From: Arenibacter aquaticus
Lineage (GTDB): Bacteria > Bacteroidota > Bacteroidia > Flavobacteriales > Flavobacteriaceae
DNA: 64,000 nt
Assembly: GCF_003957295.1 (NCBI RefSeq)
Contig: NZ_RQPJ01000014.1
Span: forward strand, 314,169 to 378,168
Direction: 5' to 3'
Program-made: the position numbers and the translations under genes
Shown here: positions 38,201 to 47,656 of the stretch, piece by piece
Layout of the letters: every line of letters starts with the position of its first letter
Numbering within the stretch: the stretch's first letter is position 1
Notes under the pieces: generated by a model
What the model saw: only the letters and a program-made list of their open reading frames with translations
Told to the model about the DNA's origin: nothing
Database searches by the model: none

Positions 38201-39735
38201 CACCGCATCACGATATTTACTCTATTGAGGATTTATCCCAATTGATTTTTGATTTAAAATCAGCTAACCGCGAAGCCCGTATCAATGTAAAACTTGTTTC
38301 GGAAGTAGGTGTTGGTACTGTTGCGGCAGGTGTTTCCAAAGCCAAGGCCGATGTTATCCTTATCTCCGGACATGATGGAGGTACAGGAGCATCTCCCTTA
38401 ACTTCCTTGAAACATGCCGGACTACCATGGGAATTGGGTATTGCCGAAGCACAGCAAACATTGGTCATGAACGACCTTAGAAATAGAGTTGTACTGGAAT
38501 GTGACGGACAGCTAAAAACCGGTAGGGATGTTGCCATCGCCTGCTTGTTGGGGGCTGAAGAATTTGGATTTGCCACCGCACCATTGGTAGCTTCCGGATG
38601 TATTATGATGCGTGTATGCCATTTAAACACATGTCCGGTTGGTATAGCCACCCAAAATCCAGAATTACGCAAGAAATTTGAAGGAAAGCCAGAGCACGTT
38701 GTTAACTACATGTACTTTGTAGCGCAAGAGCTTCGTGAAATTATGGCTCAATTAGGCTTTAGGACTATAGACGAAATGGTTGGACAGGTGCAAAAGTTAG
38801 ACCGCAAAAAAGCATTGGAACATTACAAAGCGGCCGGAATAGACCTAACACCTATTTTATACCAAGTAGATGTACCTATGGGTACTAAATTCCACAATAC
38901 CCAGAAGCAGCAGCACGACATTAACAAGTCTATAGAATTTGAAATAATAGAAAAAGCGCATCCCGCACTTTTTAGAAAAGAGAAAATCACTTTAGATTTC
39001 CCAATCCACAATACGGATAGGGCAGTTGGGGCAATTATTAGTAATGAAATTTCAAAAATTTACGGTGTTGACGGTTTACCTGAAAACACTTTAAAACTGA
39101 ATTTCACCGGTTCTGCCGGACAAAGTTTTGGTGCTTTCGCAACAAAGGGCCTTACCATGATCGTTAATGGAAATACTAATGATTATCTTGGAAAAGGTTT
39201 GTCTGGAGCTAAACTGATCATTAAAGTTCCTTATAAATCCACACTAAAACCAGAAGATAATATTATCACCGGTAATGTTACCCTTTATGGAGCTACTTCC
39301 GGAGAGGTTTATATCAACGGGAAAGCTGGTGAGCGTTTTTGTGTAAGAAACTCAGGAGCCAAAGCGGTCGTTGAGGGTATAGGAGACCACGGTTGTGAAT
39401 ATATGACCGGTGGTATTGCCGTTATCCTTGGTGAAGTAGGAAGAAACTTTGGCGCAGGTATGAGTGGTGGAATAGCTTATATCTTTGATGAGAAGAAAAC
39501 CTTTAGAAAGAACTGCAACGCAGAAACATTAAATCTTTTGAAGGTAGAAGACGACAATGATATTGCAGAGTTGAAGGGCTTAATAGAAAACCACTACAAT
39601 GCCACCCTTAGTCCACTAGCCCAAAGGATATTGGAAAATTGGGAAGATTGCCTACCTCAGTTCGTAAGGGTATTCCCAGAGGAATACAAGCAGGCATTGA
39701 TACGTTTAGAAAAAGAAAAATTAGAAACGATATAA
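35227..39735 (+). CDS. gltB: glutamate synthase large subunit
   Basis: This is the large chain of NADPH-dependent glutamate synthase (1502 residues, standard length). It hydrolyses glutamine, channels the ammonia, and reductively aminates 2-oxoglutarate. The class II amidotransferase domain begins at Cys18 (DNCGAGF) after an 17-residue propeptide that is normally removed. The FMN-binding synthase domain has SGEGGEDAERF and AKPGEGGQLPGPKV, and the 3Fe-4S cysteines are about C1125, C1131 and C1136 (CIMMRVCHLNTCPVG). The C-terminal beta-helix GXGXG domain covers about 1260-1460. It is 7 bases before gltD. Confidence 0.98.
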   Translation: MKLRKQGLYLPDFEHDNCGAGFICSLKGKKSNDIIHKALEILEKLEHRGAVSSDGKTGDGAGILIDIPHDFFKEVCSFELPEPGSYAVGNIFLPQKENQRNYCIEVFESNIKKQGLKLLGWRDVPVNKSIPGRIAAETEPSVKQVFIGRENDEQDFFNFNLKLFTARKVTEHTINASKLSESKFFYVPSLSTKIIIFKGLLMPEDISLYYKDLMDPRVVTRLALVHQRFSTNTFPTWDLAQPFRYMCHNGEINTLRGNVSRMRSREELMNSEFFGEEIKNIIPVILPGKSDSATMDMVVELLLMTGRSLPEVMMILVPEAWEKNADMSEAKKAFYEYHSCLMEPWDGPASIPFTDGNYIGAVLDRNGLRPSRYSVTKDGYVIMSSEVGVVDIEPENVELHGRLEPGKMFLVNMEEGRIVNDEEIKEAIAVRHPYKEWLDKNLVHLKDIPYNDCPLFLNEATVQKRKSVFGYTLEDINTIILPMGKMAKEPLGSMGSDTPIAILSERPQLIYNYFKQLFAQVTNPPLDGIREELITDISLTLGSDHNIFEFSELHCRKLKIQNPVISKEDLDKIKNYDASPDYKVVSISMLYDIEKGHNGLEDALQSLLDQAEQAIDEGANIIILSDRNVSKEKAPIPALLACSFVNSGLQRLGKRSKMSMIIESAEPREVHHFSLLFGFGASAINPYLVNEIIAEQIEEHDITEYTFEEAISNYNKAVGKGILKVMNKIGISTLNSYRGSQLFECIGINTKVVDKYFPNTPTRIQGIGLYEIEKEIAKRHQKAYSDKEIEGNLDLEIGGQYRWRRNGEKHLFNPLTIAKLQKSVRNNEPETYKEFAKLVNEQSKDLMTIRGLFEFSNYDPIPLEEVEPWTEIVKRFKTGAMSYGSISKEAHENLAVAMNRIGGKSNSGEGGEDAERFYKNQTGDWKNSAIKQVASGRFGVTSNYLTSAKEIQIKMAQGAKPGEGGQLPGPKVNPSIAKTRNSTPYVGLISPPPHHDIYSIEDLSQLIFDLKSANREARINVKLVSEVGVGTVAAGVSKAKADVILISGHDGGTGASPLTSLKHAGLPWELGIAEAQQTLVMNDLRNRVVLECDGQLKTGRDVAIACLLGAEEFGFATAPLVASGCIMMRVCHLNTCPVGIATQNPELRKKFEGKPEHVVNYMYFVAQELREIMAQLGFRTIDEMVGQVQKLDRKKALEHYKAAGIDLTPILYQVDVPMGTKFHNTQKQQHDINKSIEFEIIEKAHPALFRKEKITLDFPIHNTDRAVGAIISNEISKIYGVDGLPENTLKLNFTGSAGQSFGAFATKGLTMIVNGNTNDYLGKGLSGAKLIIKVPYKSTLKPEDNIITGNVTLYGATSGEVYINGKAGERFCVRNSGAKAVVEGIGDHGCEYMTGGIAVILGEVGRNFGAGMSGGIAYIFDEKKTFRKNCNAETLNLLKVEDDNDIAELKGLIENHYNATLSPLAQRILENWEDCLPQFVRVFPEEYKQALIRLEKEKLETI

Positions 39736-39742
39736 TCGAAAT

Positions 39743-41209
39743 ATGGGAAAGATAACAGGATTTTTGGAATTCGATAGAAAAGTAGAAGAGTACGCCCCTG
39801 TAGAAGATAGAATTAAAAACTACAAGGAGTTTACGCTTCCAATGAAAGAAAAGGAGCTAAAAGACCAGGGTGCCAGATGTATGGACTGTGGCATCCCATT
39901 TTGTCACAGTGGCTGTCCGTTAGGAAATCTAATCCCAGATTTCAATGATGCGGTATACCTAGGAAAATGGGAGAAGGCTGCCGAGATATTACACTCTACC
40001 AATAATTTTCCGGAATTTACAGGAAGGTTATGCCCTGCACCTTGTGAAGAGGCTTGTGTTCTTGGCATCAATGAGGACCCCGTCTCTATAGAGAATATTG
40101 AAAAAAACATTGTTGAAACCGCCTTTAAAAAAGGATGGGTCGTAGCCGAACCACCTGAAAGTAGAACAGGAAAAACAGTAGCCGTAATTGGAGCAGGACC
40201 TGCAGGTCTTGCTGCAGCACAACAGCTAAACAGGGCCGGACATTTGGTTACTGTCTTTGAAAGGGACGAAAAAGTAGGTGGACTTTTACGATATGGTATT
40301 CCAGATTTTAAAATGGAAAAAAATATCATTGACCGTAGAGTAGATATCCTAAAAGAAGAGGGCATTACATTTAAGACCGGAGTGCATGTTGGGGTAGATA
40401 TTTCTGCCACAGAACTCAAGGAACAGTTTGATGCAATTGTACTTTCTGGTGGTGCTACCGTAAGAAGAGGGTTACCTATAGAAGGTGCAGACCTCAAAGG
40501 AGTGGTACAGGCGATGGATTTCTTAAAACAGAACAACAAACGCGTTGATGGTATAAAAGATCTAGGCGAGGAAATTAAAGCCACAGGCAAGGACGTTATA
40601 GTAATTGGTGGTGGAGATACTGGATCGGATTGTATAGGTACCTCCATTAGACATGGAGCAACTTCGGTTTCCAACTTTGAAATATTAGGAAAGCCACCAG
40701 TGGGCAGACCAGAAGGTCAGCCCTGGCCTTTTTGGCCCATGCGACTTAGAACAAGTACTTCGCATAAGGAAGGTGTGGAAAGATTCTTTAGCATTTCTAC
40801 CAAAAAATTTGTTGGTGACAAGGATGGCAATCTAACCGGACTAATTACCTCTGAGGTTGAATGGATCAGAGAACCAGGCAAAAGGCCTACACTTAAAGAG
40901 GTTCCTGGGACAGAAAAGAAGTGGAAATGCGAATTGGCACTACTAGCCATGGGCTTTACGGGATCTGAAATGACCGTTGCGGAACAATTAGGACTTGAAG
41001 CTGATGCCCGTACCAACATTAAAGCTAGCGAGGCAGATTACAAAACAAATGTACCAGGTGTATTTGTAGCCGGAGACCAAAGAAGGGGGCAATCCTTAAT
41101 AGTTTGGGCCATTTCTGAAGGAAGGCAAGCTGCACACCACGTGGATACCTTTCTAATGGGTAAATCATGCCTACCTTTAAAAGGTGAAGGGGATTTGCCT
41201 AGAGTGTAA
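39743..41209 (+). CDS. gltD: glutamate synthase small subunit
   Basis: The 488-residue FAD and iron-sulfur subunit takes electrons from NADPH to GltB. The N-terminal cysteine clusters CMDCGIPFCHSGCPLGN and CPAPCEEACVLGI bind two 4Fe-4S centres. The FAD motif is AVIGAGPAGLAAAQQL (about 149-164) and the NADPH motif VIVIGGGDTGSDCIG is further on. GVFVAGDQRRGQSLIVWAI closes the FAD domain. It ends at a strong terminator. Confidence 0.97.
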   Translation: MGKITGFLEFDRKVEEYAPVEDRIKNYKEFTLPMKEKELKDQGARCMDCGIPFCHSGCPLGNLIPDFNDAVYLGKWEKAAEILHSTNNFPEFTGRLCPAPCEEACVLGINEDPVSIENIEKNIVETAFKKGWVVAEPPESRTGKTVAVIGAGPAGLAAAQQLNRAGHLVTVFERDEKVGGLLRYGIPDFKMEKNIIDRRVDILKEEGITFKTGVHVGVDISATELKEQFDAIVLSGGATVRRGLPIEGADLKGVVQAMDFLKQNNKRVDGIKDLGEEIKATGKDVIVIGGGDTGSDCIGTSIRHGATSVSNFEILGKPPVGRPEGQPWPFWPMRLRTSTSHKEGVERFFSISTKKFVGDKDGNLTGLITSEVEWIREPGKRPTLKEVPGTEKKWKCELALLAMGFTGSEMTVAEQLGLEADARTNIKASEADYKTNVPGVFVAGDQRRGQSLIVWAISEGRQAAHHVDTFLMGKSCLPLKGEGDLPRV

Positions 41210-41234
41210 GGTAGCAATCATATAGAATACATTT

Positions 41235-41275
41235 AAAAAAATCCAATCCATGTAAAATGGATTGGATTTTTTTTT
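41235..41275 (+). terminator. intrinsic terminator after gltD
   Basis: A 17-bp perfect stem (41235-41251 with 41257-41273) has loop GTAAA and long A and T runs on the two sides, so it can work in both directions. It separates gltBD from the convergent sulfatase cluster. Confidence 0.93.
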
Positions 41276-41427
41276 GATAACATAACTAATAAATAAAACC
41301 TAGTTCTCAAATTAGAGTATGAATCAAAGGGCAAAACAATTTTCTTCTGCCCATCTAGATAAATCCCCTAGGACAATAGGCTGCATTGTATATAGGCCTG
41401 GCCATTTCTTGAGACCTACAAGCACAT

Positions 41428-42897
41428 CTATATTTTCCAAGTTCCACTCTCAGCAGAAATTTCCACATCCCAATCCTGAGGTGGATTGCTCTTGTATTTA
41501 GGGTCATTGTCCTTAACTGGGAATGATTTAATCACTTCCATAAGGCTGTTAAAATTATTTTTCTGTTCCTCGGTGCTCAAACTATCAATAAGGTTTTTTC
41601 GCTCAAAAGGATCCTTGTTCAAATCAAAGAACTTTATAGCCTCCCTATTGGAATCTACATAGAGCTTATATTGCTCATTGCGGATCACCCTATCCCTAAA
41701 CTTATATTGATTTTCCACTCCGTCTTCTGTCAGACGGGCATGGTTACCACCCCCCATTCCCAATATCCAATCTCTATTGGAGGCTTCATCTCCCTTAAGC
41801 AATACATCTTTAAAAGACTTGCCATCTATAGTATGGTTGGCATTACTTTTTGTCCATTTAACTTTTTCCCCTACACCGGCAATATCTAAAAATGTAGGTA
41901 ATATATCCGTAAAATCCACTAAGGCCTCAGACTCCCTAGCTGCTGTTATTTCTCTTGGCCAACTAACAATAAAAGGCTCACAGATTCCGGATTCTTTAGT
42001 ACTGGCCTTGCCCCCTTGTACAATCTCTCCCTTATACGTTCCGGAAATGGATCTGCTGGTACCGTTGTCCGTAGTAAAGACGATCATGGTATTTTCCAAC
42101 AAATTGTTTTGCTTTAAGGCATCAACAAGTTGCCCCACAATCTTATCGGTATAGCGCACCATAGCCTTGTGTTTACCCAATTTATCATTGGCAGATTCAT
42201 CCGGGGTATTAACCAATGGCGTATGTGTAAGCACCATAGGATAATACACAAACTTGGGATCTCCTTTGTTTTCTTTTAAAAAATCGATGATAAAATCCCT
42301 AAAAATATCGGGCCCAAAAGCTCCGGGATAGGTCTTGCTACCTTCCTGGGTATAAATATAGGGATCCCAGTATCTTTCGGCACTTGCCTCAATACCCGCC
42401 TCATAACCAGTCCACATACAGTATTCATCAAATCCGGCTTTGATCAAAGCATCTGGCTCTACCCTAAAATCATCAATTTGCCATTTGCCCGCAATACAGG
42501 TCTTATAGCCCGCCTCTCTCAGTTCTGTGACCAAAGCAGGGTTTTGTGTCTCATCAAAATGGGCTCCCCCTCCCCAGCGAGGTACATCCCAATGGTTTAC
42601 CCACCCATGCCTAAACGGATACTGCCCCGTTAGCAAGGTCACCCTGGTTGGCGTACATTGGGGCATGGAATACACGTTGTTGAATTTTATACCGGATTTG
42701 GCCAGGGCATCTATGTTAGGGGTGTGGATATCCTCTGCTCCATAAGTGCTTATCCATTCCTTTCCAAGGTCGTCGACCAAAACAAATAGAATGTTGGGAG
42801 GTTCCTTTGCAACCAACTGTTTCGTCTTCACTTTATCACCACAGCTCAATAATAAGAGCACACAGCAGGCCATTAAAAGTTGCTTTTTTAGTATCAC
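41428..42897 (-). CDS. S1-family sulfatase lipoprotein (CTPTR type)
   Basis: A 489-residue sulfatase with a lipoprotein signal (VLLLLSC, acylated Cys19), so on the cell surface or periplasmic membrane. The active-site pentapeptide is Cys81-Thr-Pro-Thr-Arg85; the Cys must be converted to formylglycine by a separate maturase. Metal ligands are Asp42/Asp43 in VLVDDLGKEW and DNG in FTTDNGTSRS. GKWQIDDF is the second conserved block. It is the last of three sulfatase genes downstream of the first SusC/SusD pair, 15 bases after its neighbour. The substrate is not known, but a sulfated glycan is likely from context. Confidence 0.93.
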   Translation of the reverse strand: MILKKQLLMACCVLLLLSCGDKVKTKQLVAKEPPNILFVLVDDLGKEWISTYGAEDIHTPNIDALAKSGIKFNNVYSMPQCTPTRVTLLTGQYPFRHGWVNHWDVPRWGGGAHFDETQNPALVTELREAGYKTCIAGKWQIDDFRVEPDALIKAGFDEYCMWTGYEAGIEASAERYWDPYIYTQEGSKTYPGAFGPDIFRDFIIDFLKENKGDPKFVYYPMVLTHTPLVNTPDESANDKLGKHKAMVRYTDKIVGQLVDALKQNNLLENTMIVFTTDNGTSRSISGTYKGEIVQGGKASTKESGICEPFIVSWPREITAARESEALVDFTDILPTFLDIAGVGEKVKWTKSNANHTIDGKSFKDVLLKGDEASNRDWILGMGGGNHARLTEDGVENQYKFRDRVIRNEQYKLYVDSNREAIKFFDLNKDPFERKNLIDSLSTEEQKNNFNSLMEVIKSFPVKDNDPKYKSNPPQDWDVEISAESGTWKI

Positions 42898-42912
42898 CGG
42901 TATTTTAATTTT

Positions 42913-44448
42913 TTATTGGAACATCTTGTTGTACAAATCCCCTAGTTCCAGCTTGTCATCCATTTTTTCTTGAAGCTGCATGAGGTCGTTAAATAGGGTT
43001 TTGACCTTGTCCGAATATTCGGGATTATTGGCCAGATCATTCATTTCGTTAGGATCTTCTTCCATGTCGAACAAGAGCACCTTATCAATCTTAGGGTAGA
43101 TCAAGAGTTTATACCCGTCTTTACGAATCATACGCTGTAAATCTATATAGGCACCATAGATACCATCATAGTGGCTTTCTTGCCGCTCTCCTTTAATAAT
43201 ATCCATAAAACTATTGAACTGCACATACTCTGGCTTTTCTACATTGGCCAACTCCAAGGTGGTAGCCATGATATCCTGCAAATAGACATCCTGACTCAAA
43301 AGTTTGCCCTTAGGAATTCCAGGCCCCATTACCATCATAGGTATACGCACACTGTGATCAAACATACTCTGTTTCCCTATTAAACCGTGATGGCCAACGG
43401 AGAGTCCGTGATCCGCACCGAAAAATATATAGGTATTGTCCATTTTACCTGAAGCTTCCAAAGAGTCCAATATAATCCCGATCTGTTCGTCCATATGACT
43501 AAGAAGGGCAAAATATTCCTGACGATGCACTTTTACTGCATACTCTGTTCTAGGAAACGGAGCCAATGCTTCGTCCCTAAGTCCCGGTCTATTCCCCATA
43601 TCATCTTTGTAAGGATATTCTGGCAAGAAGTTTTCGGGGACCTTGATATTTTCCAAGGGATACATATCCAAAAAGCGCTGTGGCGCCTGTCTTGGGTCGT
43701 GCGTAGCATTAAAGGCAAGATACATAAAAAAGGGATCTTCTTTTTTACTGGCAATATCAATAAATGCCAATGCATCATCTCGAACCACTTCGCTCCAATG
43801 TTTTCCTCCTTCCCAAAAACCACCCTGTAAGGTATCGGTAGGTTGCCATTCTGTATCGTCAGGTCCAGTAGGTCGGCCATAGCCCAGCGGCATATAATCG
43901 TTCCAATCCTTCATGTCCCCAGATTCCTCTTTCCATTTTTTGATGGCCGCCCCCAATTCATTTCTTTTGTCTCCGGGCATGCCAGGACGTATGTGTCTGG
44001 CATCATTAAAAACAGTTCCTGCTGGAGCTTCAACATGCCATTTTCCTGTCATATAGGTATTATATCCTTTCTTTTCCAATAATTTGCCCCATGTCTGGTT
44101 CAGGGCGGTTGAGTCTCCCTTGGACCACAATGCACTTTTATCACGTGCATTCCAAATATAGGAACCTGAAATAATCATGGCCCTAGAGGCCACGCATATG
44201 GCACCATTCCACCCGCCCATGTTATAAGCATGTGTAAAAGAAGTACCTCCCTTTACCAAGCGGTCCAAATTAGGGGTATACACCTCATCAAAACCAAGGG
44301 CGGCAATACTTTCAAAAGTCTGGTCGTCCGCGAACAGAAAGACAAAATTCGGTTTTTCTTCAGTATTATTATCTTTTTCTGATCCGGTTGGCTTACAGGA
44401 TCCCAATAAGATAATGCTAAGTAAGGGTATGCAAAAAAATAGTCTCAT
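42913..44448 (-). CDS. S1-family sulfatase lipoprotein (CVASR type)
   Basis: A 511-residue sulfatase with lipoprotein signal IILLGSC (Cys18). The active-site pentapeptide is Cys85-Val-Ala-Ser-Arg89, where Ala replaces the usual Pro, a variant known in several S1 subfamilies. Asp41/Asp42 (FADDQTFES) and the later FFGADHGLSVG supply metal ligands, and TGKWHVE is the conserved Lys/His block. It differs markedly from its neighbours on either side, so it is not a simple tandem copy. The SusC/SusD context suggests a glycan sulfatase. Confidence 0.92.
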   Translation of the reverse strand: MRLFFCIPLLSIILLGSCKPTGSEKDNNTEEKPNFVFLFADDQTFESIAALGFDEVYTPNLDRLVKGGTSFTHAYNMGGWNGAICVASRAMIISGSYIWNARDKSALWSKGDSTALNQTWGKLLEKKGYNTYMTGKWHVEAPAGTVFNDARHIRPGMPGDKRNELGAAIKKWKEESGDMKDWNDYMPLGYGRPTGPDDTEWQPTDTLQGGFWEGGKHWSEVVRDDALAFIDIASKKEDPFFMYLAFNATHDPRQAPQRFLDMYPLENIKVPENFLPEYPYKDDMGNRPGLRDEALAPFPRTEYAVKVHRQEYFALLSHMDEQIGIILDSLEASGKMDNTYIFFGADHGLSVGHHGLIGKQSMFDHSVRIPMMVMGPGIPKGKLLSQDVYLQDIMATTLELANVEKPEYVQFNSFMDIIKGERQESHYDGIYGAYIDLQRMIRKDGYKLLIYPKIDKVLLFDMEEDPNEMNDLANNPEYSDKVKTLFNDLMQLQEKMDDKLELGDLYNKMFQ

Positions 44449-44512
44449 TTAGGTTGTTTTTGGTATGTAAAATTAAATTCTAATTTTTTTCAAAGGCCAG
44501 TCGCTAAAATAA

Positions 44513-45967
44513 TCAATAATCCTTGCCAAGGGCGCTATTCTCTTGGGAAGTCTTCCATTGTCTCCAAAAAGATGTCATTTCGGTAAGTTTTTGCGGCTGC
44601 TGATTATTTAGGCTGGTATTTTCCCCGGCATCCTTTTCTATGTTATACAGTGTAAAATTTTGACCGCCATCATCACTATAAATCTTATACTCATTATCAA
44701 TTAGGGCAGCCTGCCCCTGAAAATCAAAAGCCAAGGGTTTGGTTCTCCGTTCCACATCACCTTTAACAATGGGCAGTAAGTCCACGCCATCGTATGGACG
44801 TTTGTTTTGCTCTAGGTCGATCCCCAATATATTGGCGATAGTTGGGAAATAGTCCGATGTAAAACACGGAATATCCACTGTTGTCCCGGAACTTATTTTT
44901 CCAGGCCACTCCATAATGCCGGGAACCCTGATTCCTCCGTCATACAAGCTTCTTTTTCTACCTTTAAGCCCCTTGGTGAGGCCTTGGGTCCTTCCTCCTA
45001 CCGATTTACCTTCCGGACCATTGTCGCTGGTATAGAAGAGCAGCGTATTTTCAGCAACACCCAATTCCCGCAACTTATCACGTAAACGTCCTACTTGTTT
45101 GTCCAAGGCGGTTATAACACCATAATAATGTTTTTGATCTTCGGAAAGATGGGCATAGGGAGCTCTGTCATCCTCCCCAGCCAAAACCGGTAGATGGGGA
45201 GTGTGAAACCAAATAATACTTAAAAATGGTTTCTTGTCCTCTACGGCCTGTTCAATAAAGGGAATGGCCCTATCCATGATTACCCTAGAATCGTCCCCTT
45301 CCAAATTTTCTGAGGCCATTTGGCCCGGACCGGTCCAGTAAGAGGTATTGAACGGTTCCCCTTCTTTTAATTTCCCGTTAACGTCTCCAGATGATTGTGG
45401 AGGGGTAATCATGGGATTCCATGTGGGCACCTTGGATTCTGTAACAAAACTAACATCAAAACCGTGATCCCAAGGTGGGGCATAGTCCCCATCATATTTT
45501 TCCCTTCCTCCCCTATTGGCCTCTACCGTATCACGAGTCAGGGTACCCAAATGCCATTTACCAAAATGACCTGTAGTATAGCCCATTGTTTTCACCATTT
45601 CCCCCAAGGTAACCTCCTCGGATTTTATATGACCACAATTGGCATGGCAGATACCATAGCGCAATGGGTGCCTGCCCGTCATTACGCTTCCCCGTGTAGG
45701 GGAGCATACTGCCGAGGCGGCGTAGAAACGTTCAAATACTGCCCCATTGGCCGCCATGGCATCCAAATTAGGGGTTTTCAGGTGGGGATGGCCATTATAG
45801 GCCATATCCCCCCAACCCTGGTCATCTGCCATAAGAAGGATGATGTTGGGTGTTTCTTCTTCCTGTGGAATGTCCTTCGTTTTTTTTGGACCTTCCGAAC
45901 AACCCACTAAAAATAGTATGCCTACAACGCAGATTTTAACTAATTTCATATTACAACTTTTATCCAT
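44513..45967 (-). CDS. S1-family sulfatase lipoprotein (CSPTR type, arylsulfatase-A-like)
   Basis: A 484-residue sulfatase. Cys88-Ser-Pro-Thr-Arg92 is the formylglycine pentapeptide; Asp48/Asp49 lie in LMADDQGWGD, with GKWHLGT and YTSDNGPEG as the other conserved blocks. A lipobox FLVGC precedes the mature part. The start at 45967 is the longest option, but the ATG at 45949 (MKLVKICVVGIL) gives a more typical lipoprotein signal and may be the real one. Its N-terminal DNA is clearly related to the decayed sulfatase near 53.5 kb. It is the first sulfatase gene downstream of susD. Confidence 0.93.
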   Translation of the reverse strand: MDKSCNMKLVKICVVGILFLVGCSEGPKKTKDIPQEEETPNIILLMADDQGWGDMAYNGHPHLKTPNLDAMAANGAVFERFYAASAVCSPTRGSVMTGRHPLRYGICHANCGHIKSEEVTLGEMVKTMGYTTGHFGKWHLGTLTRDTVEANRGGREKYDGDYAPPWDHGFDVSFVTESKVPTWNPMITPPQSSGDVNGKLKEGEPFNTSYWTGPGQMASENLEGDDSRVIMDRAIPFIEQAVEDKKPFLSIIWFHTPHLPVLAGEDDRAPYAHLSEDQKHYYGVITALDKQVGRLRDKLRELGVAENTLLFYTSDNGPEGKSVGGRTQGLTKGLKGRKRSLYDGGIRVPGIMEWPGKISSGTTVDIPCFTSDYFPTIANILGIDLEQNKRPYDGVDLLPIVKGDVERRTKPLAFDFQGQAALIDNEYKIYSDDGGQNFTLYNIEKDAGENTSLNNQQPQKLTEMTSFWRQWKTSQENSALGKDY

Positions 45968-46100
45968 AAAGCAAATACTTTAATAAAAAGGCACATATTG
46001 AATTCAAATAAACATTTTTCAAATTCAATTGTTAACTTCTAAAATAAAGATATAGATCAAAAAACCCATGTTTTCAACCTTTTCAAAAATAGAAATTATT

Positions 46101-46128
46101 GGTTGGGGAAATTTTATTCTCCCCAACC
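46101..46128 (-). terminator. hairpin between susD and the sulfatase genes
   Basis: A 9-bp G+C-rich stem (GGTTGGGGA with its complement, loop of 10) lies 59 bases after the susD stop. The T-rich tail is imperfect on either strand, so it may be a partial terminator that lowers expression of the sulfatases relative to SusC/SusD. Confidence 0.45.
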
Positions 46129-46186
46129 TAAATTTCCTTATTAAAACAGCAACTAGACGTAATTTGAATACGTACATTTTGTAGTC

Positions 46187-47638
46187 TTACCAACCTGGAT
46201 TTTGAGTCAAACTAGAGTTTAAGCGAATTTGATTATCCGGAATAGGGAATAGCAGCATAAAATCCTCAACATTCTTGCCCTGTGATCGCATAACATTCAA
46301 AAACTGACCTCTTCGTTTTAAATCCCATGCTCTTTGCCCTTCAAATGCCAACTCAAATCTCCTTTCTTCCAAAACAGCCATCCTGAAATCATCTTGGGAT
46401 AAGCCTGCCAAATCAGGAAGATCGGCCTCTACTCCATTTCGCGCTCTTGCCCGTACTTTGTTAATCCACACATATTTTTGACTATTACCGGGGTCAACCT
46501 CATTTAGAGCTTCGGCGGCAATTAACAAAATATCGGCATACCTTATAACATTGAAGTTAACTCCCGATTGCAACTCCTTTGCTCGGTCATCAAATTTGCT
46601 CACATAGTAAGGAAAGACTCCTGGGCCGTATGCCTCCTCCATGGTTATTGTACCGGTCACCCCATCAATATGTTCATAACTATCTGCAATGGTTACAGAT
46701 CGACGATATGATATTGGGTTTTCTGCATTAAACTCCGCGCTTGGTGCAATTGAACCACCCACCACGGTATTGGCCCAAAAAGAATTGCCATATGGCCCAG
46801 GTAGCGCTCTCGGACCAAATGAACCGGGAATTCCGTTATTCCTTTCACCGCTTAAATATTGAATCTGATAAATATGTTCTATACCGTTATTATGCTCAGT
46901 TTTAAATGCGTTGGCATAATCTGGGAAAAGGTCATAATCACCTGAGTCAATTACATTTTTAGCGTGATTCAAGGAATTTAGATAATCACCTCTATAGAGA
47001 TATATTCTAGCCAGCAAGGCATCCGCTATATGCGCATTAAGCCTTCCGGCCGCGCTAGTGGTTGGCAACTCTAAGGCAGCTTCTGTCAGATCCCTTAAAA
47101 TCAAACTATACACTTCTTCAGCGGTAGCTCTAGGAGCATTTACGTTTTCAAAGCCCACGGTAGGGGTCTCATAAATGGGTACTCCTCCCATAGCCCGGAC
47201 CAAATGCCAATAAAAAAGTGCTCGAAGAGCTTTGGCTTCTGAAACAATATCTGCTTTCTTATCCGAATCGAAATCAATTTCTGACGTATACCATGCTACT
47301 TCATTCGCTAAATTAATCCCATCATATGCAGAACGCCAAAATCCTTCGGTAAGTCCATTATTATAAGTAAACTCATCCCATTCGAATAAATCAGATACAT
47401 TGGGTGAGACAGTTGCGTTGTCTGCGTTTACCTCTCCATAATTAATAGCCGTATTTCCGTATAGGCTATATACCGAGTTATAAACGCCATATAAACCCGC
47501 AATGGCATCGTCCTCAGAGGAATAGAAATTAGCTATACTTATATTTCCTGCTGGATTCTCTTCAAGATAACTTTCACATGATGTCAAAAACAGTGCGAAC
47601 GTAATCAAAACACCTATTATATATTTTATATTTTTCAT
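46187..47638 (-). CDS. susD: SusD/RagB-family glycan-binding lipoprotein
   Basis: A 483-residue surface lipoprotein (signal FALFLTSC, acylated Cys21) that forms the lid of the SusC channel and binds glycan. The N-terminal ENPAGNISIANFYSSEDDAIAGL and the alpha-helical repeats with EAKALRALFYWHLVRAMGGVPIY are the SusD pattern. It ends LLFPIPDNQIRLN then LTQNPGW, the usual C-terminus. It lies 18 bases after susC. The generic name susD is used for the family, not for starch specificity. Confidence 0.95.
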   Translation of the reverse strand: MKNIKYIIGVLITFALFLTSCESYLEENPAGNISIANFYSSEDDAIAGLYGVYNSVYSLYGNTAINYGEVNADNATVSPNVSDLFEWDEFTYNNGLTEGFWRSAYDGINLANEVAWYTSEIDFDSDKKADIVSEAKALRALFYWHLVRAMGGVPIYETPTVGFENVNAPRATAEEVYSLILRDLTEAALELPTTSAAGRLNAHIADALLARIYLYRGDYLNSLNHAKNVIDSGDYDLFPDYANAFKTEHNNGIEHIYQIQYLSGERNNGIPGSFGPRALPGPYGNSFWANTVVGGSIAPSAEFNAENPISYRRSVTIADSYEHIDGVTGTITMEEAYGPGVFPYYVSKFDDRAKELQSGVNFNVIRYADILLIAAEALNEVDPGNSQKYVWINKVRARARNGVEADLPDLAGLSQDDFRMAVLEERRFELAFEGQRAWDLKRRGQFLNVMRSQGKNVEDFMLLFPIPDNQIRLNSSLTQNPGW

Positions 47639-47656
47639 GATATTTTCCTCTTTATA

